From positions 1,488,001 to 1,552,000 of the forward strand of contig JAQJZZ010000013.1 in the NCBI GenBank assembly GCA_030077755.1: a stretch of DNA of 64,000 nucleotides, given 5' to 3'. The notes under the pieces are model-generated. The model had not been told where the DNA came from. It saw only the letters and a list, made by a program, of their open reading frames with translations, and searched no databases. Origin of the DNA: Filosporella fistucella (Eukaryota > Ascomycota > Leotiomycetes > Helotiales). A program made the position numbers and the translations under genes. Numbering within the stretch: the stretch's first letter is position 1; each line of letters begins with the position of its first letter. Positions 45,849 to 57,816 of the stretch are shown here, one piece after another.

Positions 45849-48508
45849 CTACAACGACCCAATAAAAGTCATGGGATCATCTGTTGAAGACAGAAGATAA
45901 TCTCGATACTCAGATAGACTAGCCGCGATCTGCTTCCCAATCTGCCAAGTCTCTCTTGCTGAGAACGATCTGATACCCCAGTCCAGAAAAATCCCCTCAC
46001 TCTCTCGTACTACCTTATCTTCCAAGGGCAGAATTGACCCTCTGGCCAACGAGTTGCCGCCACCTGCTTCCCAAGACTGCTGGATATCTCCAACCTCGAG
46101 TTCACATGATACGTGCCCGCGTGAGTCGTAATTTTGGGCCTCCCTCACTGGTGCCATTATCGTATCAAGTATATACTTGCAAGGATCGGATCGTGATTTC
46201 CTACTGGTTGGAGTTTTTATGTCCCGAGCAGCGGACCTCACTAATCGCCACGCAGAGAGAAAGATATTGAATTGAAGTATCGTTACAAAAGGGCATTCTG
46301 GAACAGCAGAACTAGTCTTGTTGGCATGCGATAGTCTGGATAGAGATATGTCAACGTTATCAAGCTGGAAAAGTTAGCTTGCTTTCTAAACCCAACGATT
46401 CTGCATCGTACAATACGCAGAACATCTCGATCTAGAAGAACGTCAGCTGATGAAAGATATTCCAACAGAAGCCACACTGACCTCTCAGACAGTCCACTTC
46501 TTCAGATGAATTAGAACGTGCAAAGTGAAATGCGTTTCTTATGGAACTAAACAAGCTAGATTCTACAACGCCACTAGCAAGCAGTACATCGGATCGAGAT
46601 AATGATACTGAGGTGTAATTCCACAGAGCCCAGAATGTTTCCCACATGCTTTGGTTTTCAGTCAATGGGGGTTGTTCATCTTCGTCGAATGCGCTGCTAT
46701 TTCTTGGTTCAGAGGATGGCACAAGCTCTGCAATACTTTTTAGTGCTTGCGAAATTTGTAAAATTTGTTTTTCTGTCAATACCACCAAGGTACTAGCCTG
46801 AGCGTTTGTACGTTTGAGTAGGCAGGTAACATGAGCAAGTTCTCTTGTCATCATCTTTTGCATTAATGTTTGTTAGCTTGGACATGTTTCAAATTCAGAT
46901 AGCAGGGTAATAACTGACTTGCAGCTGTGTCACCAGTATCACTGCGGCGAAAGGTGACGCCCAAAGCAATTGCAATCTTTTTGGCTGTTGCGTATCATAT
47001 CTTTTGGGGTTAAGCAAAGTCTGAGATGCATCGTAGAAGAGACCTTGAGCGGAAGGAGAATCGAAGACGAAGTCAAAACATCCTTTCATGACAGAAGTGT
47101 GTTCGCGCTGACAGCTTGCCCATGCGGAAGCAGTCTTTGCTAGCCAGACGTCCTCACAGCATGGTAAATCGTATTTAATCTCCAGGGAAGAAAGCATTGG
47201 CCGCAAATTGTAGAGAATCGACAGATGAGAGTCGAGAAGATACAGTGAATAAATGCATCTTGTGACACAATCAGACAGGGCATGGGATTTGAGGGATAGA
47301 CCGCGACATACCTCTTTCGTGATTCCTTATTCGCAAATTCTTTCCACTTGATGTCAAAGTTCTCGATATCAATCGTGCTGAATGATGCCGACTCACTCTC
47401 ATCAGCTTCGTCGATGACATCCTGCTCAAATTGTGTCTTGAGAGCACCATCATGAGACATTTGAAGCATCCTCACAGCATCCACTAACTCGCGATGGATT
47501 TGAAGAGAAACTGACATGCCATTCTCGTTCTGAATATATATTCCAAGATATTCGAGCAGGAGAAATGTTTGCATGACCCAAGTCTCTTGATATCTCGACC
47601 TATTCTTCCCAACCTGATTCATTCTTAGCTAGTATGTGTGGAGCAATATAGATTCAAACTCACATGTTCCTGTATTGATTTGAGTGCCTTGTCGAAGAGT
47701 AGCTTTCGGGAGACACCTGTGTGGCCGGATGTGCAATACAGTGAGCCAATGATGATAATTGATATTTGAAGTGGGGCAGGAGCATCCATGGCGTTGAATG
47801 TTCCTTGATGGATTATGGGGAAATTGGAATAGAAATTTGCAAAGAATGCGCTAATGCACTTCAGATCTCTGCCCACGGATCAGTGATCTGAATTCAGACC
47901 CCGAACATGCAAGTCTTACATAGGTACATCTTTCTGGAATGATGTTTCTATCGCACTAGTAGCCTTAAATACCGGAGTTGGTGTTAACATGATGGTTTCA
48001 AGCCATGCGGTACCAGTTGGTGAGGGATGTGTATTTGGAACAGTCGTAGTTGGCCCGTTGCTGAGCGAAGGTGGATTCGCTCCTTCTCTTGAGTAAAATT
48101 GCTGATTATGACAATTTTCCACATGTCTCTTTCGCAAATCGCTACGATATCAGTGAGAATGCTGATTGTCCGATGGAGTAACTTACCTCCAAGCAAAGAG
48201 TGCATTACAATGTGGACACTGAAAAGTTCTTGCATTGAAGCCTTTGTGATCTTGTGGAAATTAGTGTCCGTCTCTGGCACATCAAGGCCATAGAAGTAGG
48301 CCATGGATAGAAGTCTCCTAACTAGATGCTCATTGTAGCAACTCACGTGTATGAATATGGCGCTTGAGGTTCTCCTATCTGAATGAGTACCAGCGGGGCT
48401 TAACTTGGAAGAGCCTTTCCATACCTGCCGGGTGAATCGCTTCTGACAACTTGTGCACTTGAACGGCCGTGGAACACTAGCACTCCTTTCTGGGGCTGAT
48501 TCCTCCAT
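45849..48508 (-). CDS. C2H2 zinc-finger transcription factor with fungal regulatory domain (copy 1)
   Basis: Nuclear regulator of 714 residues. Ten exons: 48508-48425, 48374-48347, 48242-48188, 48141-47920, 47868-47664, 47613-47312, 47258-46919, 46854-46482, 46431-46412 and 46364-45849. Two N-terminal C2H2 fingers (FKCTSCQKRFTRQENLKRH and FQCPHCNALFAW..LRKRH) span about residues 15-60. The remainder is a fungal-specific regulatory domain with ISAFFANFYSNFPIIHQGTF, WVMQTFLLLEYLGIY, CIYSLYLLDSHLSILYNLRP and LSSLEIKYDLPC. It is paralogous to the gene at 53875-56335: exon 2 is 28 nt and exon 5 is 205 nt in both, and the regulatory domains align block for block. A GGAGGAGCTCC element lies 86 bp upstream of its ATG. 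Confidence 0.85.
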
Positions 48509-49000
48509 GTCGGTAGAATTTGATGGGAGGAGTTGCTACTTCGCATCTGTGTCTGCTACTTTATGCATTACCCCCACTTTACATTAACCTTCTGGAGGAG
48601 CTCCTATCACATGACAGAATTATGTCGTGCGAAGTCATATGTCTGACCTCAGATGACGGCGTAATGGCTGATTGGGGACTATTATACTGACGGTATGTCA
48701 TATATCTGAACGATTTGGGTTTTGTGTACATCTCAAATGCACACTTTCACTCAGGTGATATTGCTTTGCCAACTGGATATACCTAGAGCTCTACGGTATC
48801 TAAAAGTACATAGATACTAGACATGGTTCTCTCTTTCTTCTTAACCATAGTTTGAAGATTTGTGAAGAGAGCGTAAGTGTATGTTAAAGGGGATAGATTA
48901 GGGTAATGTGATATTGCGCGGGTCAATTCAAAGCAACAATCAATTATCAAATTCTATGGGGGATTCCAAGTTGACCCAGATGTTCAAAGATCTCATCTGT
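48509..49000. other. Intergenic region
   Basis: Promoter of regulator copy 1 and 3' flank of the transporter gene. Contains the shared cluster element at 48594. Confidence 0.5.
48594..48604 (+). promoter_or_regulatory. Cluster element GGAGGAGCTCC, site 1
   Basis: Exact 11-bp match to the element found in every promoter region of the cluster, 86 bp upstream of the regulator copy 1 ATG. Suggests auto- or cross-regulation; binding is inferred. Confidence 0.6.
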
Positions 49001-50659
49001 CTACACCTTCATGTCCACTTTTCCGCCAGCGTGCTCTTCAATGGCCGCCACAGAGCCCCCATCACTCGGCTCAGTTGCATCGATTACAAGCAATGCCTTC
49101 TTCTGTTCCATCTTTCTGAAGTAAATTACAATCAAAGTCGTCCAAATCGCGAGTAAAGTCCCAATAACGATCATGCAATATAAACCGCGCTGGGACGTTT
49201 TATTAGCTAACCGCTTGTTCATTCGTGATTTGAGGAGGAGTAATGTATAACTTACGGTGAAATATGGAGCCTGATCAGTGGAATAAAAAAGCAAAGGCCA
49301 AAATGCGTTGAAAGTGTTGCCACCAAAGTTCATGAAACCAATCACTACTGCGCGGAAAGCGTGGTCTTCGTGACGCATAACGTCGTTTGCCCATGCGAAG
49401 GAAGTTGCTTGGCAGGCATAGATTGATCCGGCCCAGTAGTATGCTGCAAAGATACCTGCTGTGGGAGTGCTTGGAATCAAAATAATGATTGAAGAAATGA
49501 CTGCTGTAATTGCCAAGTAGTAGTTTGCAATCCATCTTCCACCAAAAATGTCTGTTCCAGTAGCCCATAAGAGAGTTGAAACAATACCAACAGCTTGTAC
49601 TCCGGTAGGCCAATTGTTTAGCTGGTAAACTGAGTATTTGTGTTCCGTGTTATATTTCATCCACAATTGAAGGAGAGCACTCGTGCTTTGTTGTTCCGCA
49701 CAGTTGGTGATCGTCCACAAGACGAGGAAACCGTAAAAGTATGGAGAGGTCCCGACGCGTGTGACAAATGCCTTTGTCAACATGGACTGGCGAGCCGTTT
49801 CCGGAACACGAGCCATTGCGAGCTCTTTTTCCTCTGCTGAGAAGTAAAATGCTGTAGTTTTGCTTGGAGTATCTGGGAAGAAGAAGAACCCGTACGCAGC
49901 AACGGGCAAGGTAATCAATCCGTCAATCTGTATTGAGGTCAGAAGCATTGATCAGACTGGGAATTCGCAAGCTTACGATGAACAACCATCTCCAACCCTC
50001 AAGCCCACCTAGTCCGTTCATAGAGCGGTAGATTGCAGATTGGAGAATACCACCAAAAATGCCACCCGCAAGACCAGACGCTGTAAACAAACCAGATCTC
50101 TTGCCCAGCTCGCTCTCGGTGTACCAAGATCCAAGGATATAGTGAGTCCCTGCGAAAGTGCAAGATTCAAAATATCCCTGGAAGAGTCTGATTACCATGA
50201 TGTGTTCCGGCTTTGAAACCCCAGCAGTAGTCATGGTAATGCATGCCCACACAGTTATCATAAATGGGAAGAACCGACCAGGCCTGAAGAAAGTTGCCAT
50301 GGCATTGTTGGGCACAATTCCACTATCGAAGCATCAGTTTCGGAGCACAGCTTTTCGAGAAGTGATTTACATGAGATATCCAACGGCGTAAATAGTGTTG
50401 GTAAGAGTCAATTGATTCCCTTTGTAATTCAAGTCCTCTTTCATTCCGGATACATATGCTTGACTCAAGTTTTGTCGATCCAGATAATTCCTACATATAT
50501 TTAGTGAGTTTGACAGGCTAATGAGTGTGTTGCTTACATGAAATAAGCCATGCAGCAGAATGTTAAAATAAAGAAGTCAAGCTTGAAAATGAGCTTCTTC
50601 TCCAACCCTGACTTTTTGTCGCCTCTGAAATAATTGTTGATTTTCCCCATTGCCGACAT
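49001..50659 (-). CDS. MFS transporter, anion:cation symporter type (Dal5/Tna1-like)
   Basis: Plasma-membrane MFS protein of the allantoate/nicotinate/vitamin permease group, 482 residues. Exons are 50659-50538, 50490-50371, 50322-49977, 49927-49256 and 49189-49001. Family marks are NYLDRQNLSQAYVSGMKEDL after TM1, YAVGYLIGIVPNNAMATFFRP, RLFQGYFESCTFAGTHYILG, WYTESELGKRSGLFTASG and a WRWLFIIDGLITLPVAAYGF join, then FFPDTP. The C-terminal tail is acidic. Such permeases import organic anions; no substrate can be read. The GGAGGAGC element occurs twice in its promoter (50887 and 51048). Confidence 0.87.
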
Positions 50660-50886
50660 ATTGAATTTCCTGCGTATTGCTATTGTAAAACACGACGCGT
50701 GGCTCGTCAGCTGTCAATGGAAGTTGAGAAAGGTTGCGAAAGGAAGTGCGAGCATTCTATTAGCATGGTGCTGCCTTTGCGATATATATATTTCAACTCT
50801 TTTCCTTATAGAAGGCGTAGACAGATAACACTGTAGATAACATTGTGATCCTGAAGCTTGGAATCCGTGGCGTTGAGTGGTATTGA

Positions 50887-50896
50887 GCGCTCCTCC
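50887..50896 (-). promoter_or_regulatory. Cluster element variant GGAGGAGCGC
   Basis: One-base variant of the core GGAGGAGCTC, on the minus strand, 228 bp upstream of the MFS transporter ATG and 151 bp from the full site at 51048. Confidence 0.4.
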
Positions 50897-51047
50897 CGGA
50901 AGTAATACGCAAAAGATCAGGGATCTTATCTTGTTGAGTATTGATAGAGTTCAGGTAAGAATATCTTGGCCTGTAATATTTGATATTTTTTGCTCCACTA
51001 CGATATCTTACTATACTGATTGGTGCCTTAGTCAATAGTGGGACCGT

Positions 51048-51058
51048 GGAGCTCCTCC
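51048..51058 (-). promoter_or_regulatory. Cluster element GGAGGAGCTCC, site 2
   Basis: Exact 11-bp match, minus strand, 389 bp upstream of the MFS transporter ATG. Confidence 0.6.
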
Positions 51059-51724
51059 CACTCTTCTTATCCCCAGCTCTAGAAATGAGTACGGCTGAGA
51101 GCGAGAGGCCCCTGCACCAAGAGACGATTTCACACACCGGATCCAACAATTTGTGGAAGTAATCATCACGGCTGATTGGAAGATGAGGAGTTATTGGTTG
51201 TTTCCCCTGCTCAGAATGAGAAGGTAAGACATCATGCTCTAGTGTAACGGCCAGGTTGTGTGTTTGTGTCTAATCAATTGGTGGTAGCAGACGCGACATG
51301 AGAAAGATTCCGACCATGATGATTTGAATTATGAAGAAGTGCGGTGAGAAGACCGAGAACGAAAAGGTAGATTGAAAGAGAAATTCACCAAATTTTAAGA
51401 GGCAAATGACAAAAGGCTCAGTGCGGATCTTCAATTTGATTAAATGCACACGAAAATATGTCTGCAGCGAGAGTGTCAATACCCTTTGGAAGATCAAATG
51501 TCTGAATGCCATCAGGTTTAAATCAAACACAAAAAAGTTGCAACAATAGATCAATCAATCAATCAGAGGTTTGCAGGTTCAAGGTTCAATAATTGAAATC
51601 ACAGATTATAGCTCTTTTTTAACATTGTCACAAGTCTAGAGATGACACCCATTAATGCAAAAGTATATGTTTATTTCAAAAGCTAGCAAGTCAAAACCAG
51701 CGAGTCTCAAACCCTCCCGCGAAA

Positions 51725-53044
51725 TTATGCTTTGACCGTGGGAATAACGTATTCGGTCCTCGGGACGTTATCGAACTTCCCTAAACTCTTGTGATTCTCG
51801 GGATCAGGATATTCTCCATCAAAGAAGTCTGCATGTTTTTGCTCGTCTCTTGGCCTATCAAGATCAAATTCAATGCGCTTGTATCCGTGCTTTCGGGCGT
51901 CAAGATAATCGGCCATACAGAAAACTCTCTCTTCAACAGGTTTGTCCAAACCCATTCTCTTCAAAAGTGGAGAGTTTTCGATTGGAACTAGGCTGCGATC
52001 GTCGCACGGTCGAGCAAAATAGATAACTCCAATTCTCTTGAGATGTCGCTGATCTACTGGAGGTTGGACTACTCGGTGGATGGTGGCTTTGAACAGGCCG
52101 CCAGTCAGAAGCTCCAGTGCCTCACCGAAGTTGATGATGAGAGCTTTCGGGACATGTTCGACCCATTTGTACCTTCCATCATTATGATCCAATACCTGAA
52201 GCGCCGATATTGGCTGTGAGAAGAGGAAAGTCCAGGTTCCCCAATCAGTGTGACCCGAGAGAAAGATATCCCGGTATTTCTCGCTCTCCTCCTTTGATCG
52301 TGGTTCGCAGAGCATCTAGACCAAGTTAATAATATTAAATGAGACGGGAAGTGATGTTGCATACGTATCTAATGTACTCCGTCTTCGATCCACCCTCTGA
52401 ATGTGTTGCCCAAACCTGTTCTTCTGGAACCTCTAAAATCATTGCTACCAATGTGAGTAGCTTCTTGAGGATGTTGACTCTAATGAAAGACATGACATCA
52501 TATATCTCCTTCATGTGAGGCCTGATAATCTCAGGGTGTGGCCGATCGTGAGGGTCATGAACCAAAATGTTGTAATGATCGAGTTGCTTCGGGAATCCTC
52601 CCTTGTGTCCCAATGGTCCAGCAGGCTTGAAGCCTACATAGAGGCCTCTGGCGTCCTCTTCTGGTGTAACTGAACTAATGTTAACTATGTGAAGATATCT
52701 CTTTGAGGTGGACAAACCTTCGTATGGAGCTTTATCCTCTGGAGGCAAGGTCATAGTGGCATTTGCTAATTCCATTTGTCGAGCATATACTTCATCCGAA
52801 ATTCCATGATTGGTAAGTGTGAGGAATCCGTGTCCGATTGCAGCTTTGTATAGTTGTTCAGCGATTTCTTTCCTTCCGACAGGGTCGTCAAATTTTGCAA
52901 GATCTATGCTCTCAAGCTTGACATACTCCACTGTGCGAGCAATTAGTCTTCACCGGAACGATGGGAGTGAGAGTTTATTCACATACAGGCTTCCTTTGTT
53001 GGAGACGGTATAGTATACGGAGGCAAAGCTATGGGCGACGACAT
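51725..53044 (-). CDS. 2-oxoglutarate/Fe(II) oxygenase (isopenicillin-N-synthase-like)
   Basis: Cytosolic non-haem iron dioxygenase with DIOX_N and 2OG-FeII_Oxy domains. Exons are 53044-52987, 52930-52365 and 52315-51725, encoding 404 residues. The in-frame 48-nt segment GTTTGT...TTCAG (about 52721-52674) is probably a further intron, leaving 388. N-terminal marks are KEIAEQLYKAAIGHGFLTLT followed by NHGI. The iron ligands are H230-x-D232 (SGHTDWGT) and H288 (KATIHRVVQPP); the 2-oxoglutarate arginine is probably R302. Enzymes of this group hydroxylate or desaturate small molecules in biosynthesis or catabolism. It shares a bidirectional promoter, with two cluster elements, with regulator copy 2. 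Confidence 0.87.
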
Positions 53045-53244
53045 GGTGAGTATCGATGGGAAGTTGAGTTCAAAATAAGATTGCCCCTAGCTCAGTAGAT
53101 GTTTCTGGCTCAAACCGTAATGGACGAGTCCGATTACATACATATAACCTTCCACCAGTTTTCGAAGAACTCTGGAATAACAACAATCCGCAATATGCAT
53201 TGAAATGACCGGATTCAGGAGCTCGGATTGATCATGGGGCTCTT

Positions 53245-53254
53245 GGAGGAGCAC
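53245..53254 (+). promoter_or_regulatory. Cluster element variant GGAGGAGCAC
   Basis: One-base variant of the core GGAGGAGCTC, 68 bp from the full site at 53313. The same 10-mer also occurs by chance inside a coding region at 5306, so alone it is weak. Confidence 0.35.
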
Positions 53255-53312
53255 AAATATTTCTTGGTCGCCAAAAGTCTAGGGTCTAGTAATTAGCACT
53301 TATCGCCGAGGT

Positions 53313-53323
53313 GGAGCTCCTCC
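53313..53323 (-). promoter_or_regulatory. Cluster element GGAGGAGCTCC, site 3
   Basis: Exact 11-bp match in the bidirectional promoter of the oxygenase and regulator copy 2, 269 bp upstream of the oxygenase ATG. Confidence 0.6.
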
Positions 53324-53874
53324 CGATGTAGGATAGAACAATCTTGGTATTTTCGAGGGTCGATCTGCAATGAACATTGCGATTCCCTCAAGCAGGCGAG
53401 GAAGGTGGAAATACCTCCTCTGGAACTCAAGTATGTTCAGCTAGTTAGTTGACAGATTCCTTTGCTGAAGCCATTGCCGTCATGTGTTTCTTTCGTCACC
53501 CACTTTTCAGGGGCTCGCTTAAGTGCCACTTCACGTTATGGATTTCCTGGGACGGCTCCCAAATATTTCGAAAGACTCATTCGTGCAACTACCTCTCATA
53601 TATTTATTTTCAAATTGAAAGGATCTCAGCTGGTCAGTTAAGACAAACCACTCAACTTCGATTCGTGGGACGGACCAGACCAGAGTAGCCAATCATATAT
53701 CCTTGGCCTTGTTTGAGGATAGATAAGAACTGCCGAAAGCCAGTGAGGGGCAAGTTACCTCAACCACTTTGGATGGATGAGGCAACGAGAAATAGAGCAT
53801 GAAACAAAGAAGTCAGTATTCAAGTATATCAGTATATCAAAGGACGTCTGAAATAATTGTTGTCCACGAGAAGA

Positions 53875-56335
53875 ATGGACATAGAGTTGGACAATCCAGA
53901 AGTGGGGTTTGTAGAGGAGTCACATGTTCGGCCATTCAAGTGTCTCGACTGCTCGAAACGCTTCACACGGCGTGTATGATACCACATATTTTTCAAGGAG
54001 AAATGAAACTACTACTGCCCCTCTGAATATGGAACTGACGGAGTTTTTAGGAAAACTTGAAACGTCATGCTCGCTCTGGTAGGTTTGCGACCCACTCTGG
54101 CTATGGAATTTCTGTTCTGATATTACTGGATTCCTTAGTTCACCGAAGCGCTAATACAAAAGTTCTGCAATGTCTATTCTGTGATGTTTCCTTTTCGAGA
54201 AAGTATGTGTCTTATCTGTAACAGACAGACTATACAATCCAGCTAATGACCCTCGTGTGTAGTGATCTCAGGCAAAGACATATACAAAAGCACCACCCAT
54301 TTCCTGAACTTCAACCGTGTGAATCAACATCTGGCCACGTTTCTCTAGATTTTGTCACAGACAATGCTTGTTTTGATAGTGAAGCACGCTCTTTCTATCG
54401 GTAATTTAATTGCAATGCTGACGAGGAGCAAAGTTAGAATCTCCAACCCAGCCATACGATTCCGCCATACTGCAAGAGCCGATATCATGGATGTTGTGAG
54501 CATTCCTAGAACATTCACGGAGCTTCCACATTGTATTGACATCATTTAAGAATACCCCAATACGTTGCTACCTATTTCGGAAATTTTCATTCAATACTGC
54601 CAATGCTGCACGAAGCAACATTTGAGATATCTTCCGCTCAAATTCCATTGCTCCAAGCCGTGGCGTGTCTTGGCGCTGTATATGATTCACCCGAGAACGA
54701 CTACGCGACGAGCAAGTCCTTCTTCAAGTCGGCATACGACTTTCTGAATGCCTATGTGAGCCTCCATCCAGGAGTTCATGATTATTCGGAAGTTGACCTA
54801 TCGAGATAGGTTGATTATGATAAACGCCGTTTCGAGGAACTTTGGGTATCGCAGTCATTCCTTCTCCTAGCACATTTCGCAATCTACAGCTGTAACGACG
54901 GGCTATTCTTGTTTGCTCAGAAAATTATTAGGCGCTTGGTGGACGGTGCAAGAAGCACTTCAATACTACAGCAAACATCGCGTCATGATCACAAAGATGT
55001 GGCTCAAAGATGCGTTGAAAAAGAGTGGAAAGATTTTATAGCAGCTGAATCTAAGATCAGGTAGGCTTCTTAATTCCAGTTCCTAGTGGATGTTTACGAA
55101 CGTTTAGATTTATATACTCCCTATACTATATGGATTGCCAAGTTGCTGTTTGTTGTAACTTCAAGCCAAATCTCTCCGCCATGGAAATAAAGTATGAGCT
55201 GCCATGCCGAGACCACTTCTGGTCAGCTTCAGCATCTCAACACTGGGATACTCTCCGCCAAGAAGAATTCTCGTCGTTCAGTGAGGAAGACGATACCAAT
55301 GGAAATTCCGAGCCACGGCCCGGACAAGGTCACCTCTATGAGAGCATGAGACATTTGATTCATCCAGAGCAAAGAGGAATGCAACTCAAGATTCTGTGGT
55401 ACTCTCCATTTGCGGCCTTAATTCTCATTATGCAGATTCAGATGATGGCAAGAGAAATGATCACAGCGAGTGTTTTTCTTTACTCAAATATCAGTAATGA
55501 GCGAGGTCGGCATAACCTGTAAGCAAACTATGACTTCTCTGGAGAGGAAGACAGCTAAATCAAATAGAACAATGATTACGGAAGAACATCGAGGACCAAT
55601 TCTTCAAGCTTTGATGAATTTGGCAGATATCATTCCAAAAAGGTCTTCAATCAATACGAGTCAGCCGAAATATTCCACCAACGAGTCACTCTGGCATTCG
55701 GTTTGGATAGCATGGCATTACACGGCTTTATGTCTTACACATCAAGATGCTCTGCTGACAACTGGGATCGTTGAATGCAATATACCAGCAGCGATTTCAA
55801 GTAATATGTCCTAGCGATCAAGTCATGCCACTGCTAACTTTTGGAAGCTCAATGGGAGCTTGGGAAACCACGCTGCAAAGATCATCGAGATATATACGAC
55901 GACCAGGATGTTTTCCGGATCGTCGAAAATTTGGTCGCAGTGTTGCAGGAATTGAACACCCCACCCACGTCCCCGGAACAGTGTCTCGAAGATCCTTTCA
56001 CAACAATTATTGGATTCAAAACTTTCATGATAGGGTGGCGAGTAGTCCGTCTGATGATGCTAAATATCTCTCAGAATAAGGACTCACGGCGGCTGTACCA
56101 TGCTGGGTTGTACGAAGCCCCAACTCAATCAGTGCTAATGAGGATAATGACGGCAATTCAGCAAGTTGGTCTACAGAATGAGGAAACAAATAATGACATA
56201 ACTGAGAATAATGACGAAGAGAAGAGTTTCGAGCTCCAATACCTTGAATGGGGTGATAGAAGGTTTAGATGTCGAGGAGTCTGGCCAATAGGTGGGTGGA
56301 TGGCTGCGGTTCTGGAGGAGGGCACTAATGCCTAA
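53875..56335 (+). CDS. C2H2 zinc-finger transcription factor with fungal regulatory domain (copy 2)
   Basis: Nuclear regulator, 638 residues, paralogue of the gene at 45849-48508. Nine exons: 53875-53973, 54051-54078, 54139-54202, 54263-54400, 54551-54755, 54810-55060, 55108-55518, 55568-55800 and 55848-56335. The fingers are FKCLDCSKRFTRRENLKRH and LQCLFCDVSFS..LRQRH. The regulatory domain shows YVATYFGNFHSILPMLHEAT, FIYSLYYMDCQVAVCCNFKP and LSAMEIKYELPC, and ends in LQYLEWGDRRFRCRGVWPIG. The 150-bp intron 54401-54550 was placed so that both flanking exons match copy 1; the intervening frames carry stops. The gene appears intact. The two copies are clearly diverged, so this is not a recent duplication. 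Confidence 0.82.
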
Positions 56336-56433
56336 GATTTCCAATATCACATCCATCACTGAACAGAAACAAAACCGAGCACCAAAATGCTATTTTAGTA
56401 TTTCACATAATCAATGGAGCGGCCAAGGTTAGA

Positions 56434-57243
56434 TCAGAAAGTGCCATCGTAATCTGGATACGTTCCTCCTGGCTCATCGCGGATAACAATATCTCCAGCT
56501 ACTTTGATAAAGATAGGATCTCCTCTAATCCTCATGTAATAATCATGCACAACAGGGTGTTTTGCAGCCCAAGCCTTGGTGAAAACCTAGGTACGAGTCA
56601 GTCGATCAGGACGGATTTTCCGTTTTGGATTTCCGTAGCTTACAAACTGATATCCGCGAGCCAGACCACTGACTACGAACAAGTCTGCAATCGTCAAACA
56701 GTCTCCAACCAAGAACTTCTTGCCCGTAATTTCCTTTTCTACGGCTCTGACTGTGAGTTCGCAATTCTGCTCGCACTTCTCCAAGATCTCTGGACTGGAG
56801 GGGCCACGGCCAATAATTGGCACAATCCATGCCATGATGGGAGGCAGTAATTCATAGTTCATAAAACTTGCCCATCTCAATACTGTGGTTTCTTCCCTCA
56901 GGTTAGATCCAAGCAGAGTGGTGTTTGGATCTTGCTTCGCTACTATAGCAGCAAACAGTCCCGTCAGCACAAATGAAGAAACGGAAAAGACGTAGTAGAA
57001 CTTACGAAACCAGGTCACAGCGATACTTTCATAGATACAAAAGCCATCTGCGGTTTCAAACGCCGGAACTTTGCCGGTGTGAAACTTTGAATAGTATTCC
57101 TCGCCAACATCTCCTCGATCAGTATAAACTTTGCCTGGGAGTGCTGTTACAACTTCGATATCGAGTTTGTTGTAAGCAGCAACGTAGAGCGTCATAGTAG
57201 ACCTCGGCGCCTTGGGATAAGTGTACAATTTTCCGAAAGACAT
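56434..57243 (-). CDS. Glutathione S-transferase
   Basis: Cytosolic GST-fold protein, 229 residues; exons 57243-57006, 56942-56644 and 56586-56434. The thioredoxin-like N-domain shows GKLYTYPKAPRSTM and the glutathione-contact segments GKVPAFETADG and IYESIA (the conserved E-S pair). The helical C-domain contains GSNLREETTVLRW and FLVGDCLTIADLFVV, the latter with the N-capping motif found in nearly all GSTs. The pattern resembles fungal EF1B-gamma/GTT-type proteins, without an elongation-factor extension. The acceptor of intron 1 could shift by one TAG (56939), altering one residue. Likely conjugates or isomerises a cluster substrate with glutathione. Confidence 0.86.
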
Positions 57244-57816
57244 TTAAGTGAGCTTTCGAAGAAAGGATTCAAGCTTCTTAGGATTGGTAAAAAGGTTCAG
57301 AAAATTGAATTCAAAGATTTCAATAACACAGTCACGAAAAAATCGGAATTTCGAATTATATAAAGTCTCAAATAAGATCCTAAAAAATATTTTCCAAGAG
57401 TGGTGGTCATTGAATGAAGTTCCAAAGAGGAGTCATGCTATCCATCCAACAAACTTGATGACCAACATTCCATTTCCAATCAAGTACTCCTTGTACATCC
57501 CACATGTTTTGTACGTGGAGATCTTGCCGCTGATTGATTGCAGCGTGCCTTTTGTTTCCGCAGTCGATAAGATAGGAGTAGGAGGAGCTCCTCCAGTCCA
57601 GACTAGGTGGAGCCCACTCATCCCCACCCTTACACAACTCCTCCTTATCCTGCACAACACCAAGACCCCTGGATGAATATGCCTCAGTGAGAGGTATCTT
57701 GGAAGAGTATTTTATGAGCAGGTTGGGAAGGGGAATGCGTTGATATTATTGCGAGATAAGTGAAGAGCCGGCTAAAACTTACCCAAAAATTGAATACCCC
57801 ACTTTCAACGTCAAGA
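57244..57816. promoter_or_regulatory. Bidirectional promoter, GST / reductase
   Basis: 573 bp between the GST ATG (-) and the reductase ATG (+), containing the palindromic cluster element at 57581-57594. Confidence 0.5.
57581..57594 (+). promoter_or_regulatory. Cluster element, 14-bp perfect palindrome, site 4
   Basis: GGAGGAGCTCCTCC: the 11-bp element read on both strands at once. It lies 338 bp from the GST ATG and 223 bp from the reductase ATG, so it could serve both genes symmetrically. Confidence 0.65.

Larger units (their letters stand above)
50660..51724. other. Intergenic region
   Basis: Promoter of the MFS gene (to about 51100) and 3' flank of the 2-oxoglutarate oxygenase gene. Apart from the two elements listed, no gene or repeat is supported. 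Confidence 0.5.
53045..53874. promoter_or_regulatory. Bidirectional promoter, oxygenase / regulator copy 2
   Basis: 830 bp between the oxygenase ATG (-) and the regulator ATG (+). Holds the cluster elements at 53245 and 53313. No gene was seen inside. Confidence 0.5.

Noticed and set aside
54401..54550. Frameshift making regulator copy 2 a pseudogene
   Set aside because: A GTAATT donor at 54401 with an AAG acceptor at 54550 restores the frame and matches the exon structure of copy 1.
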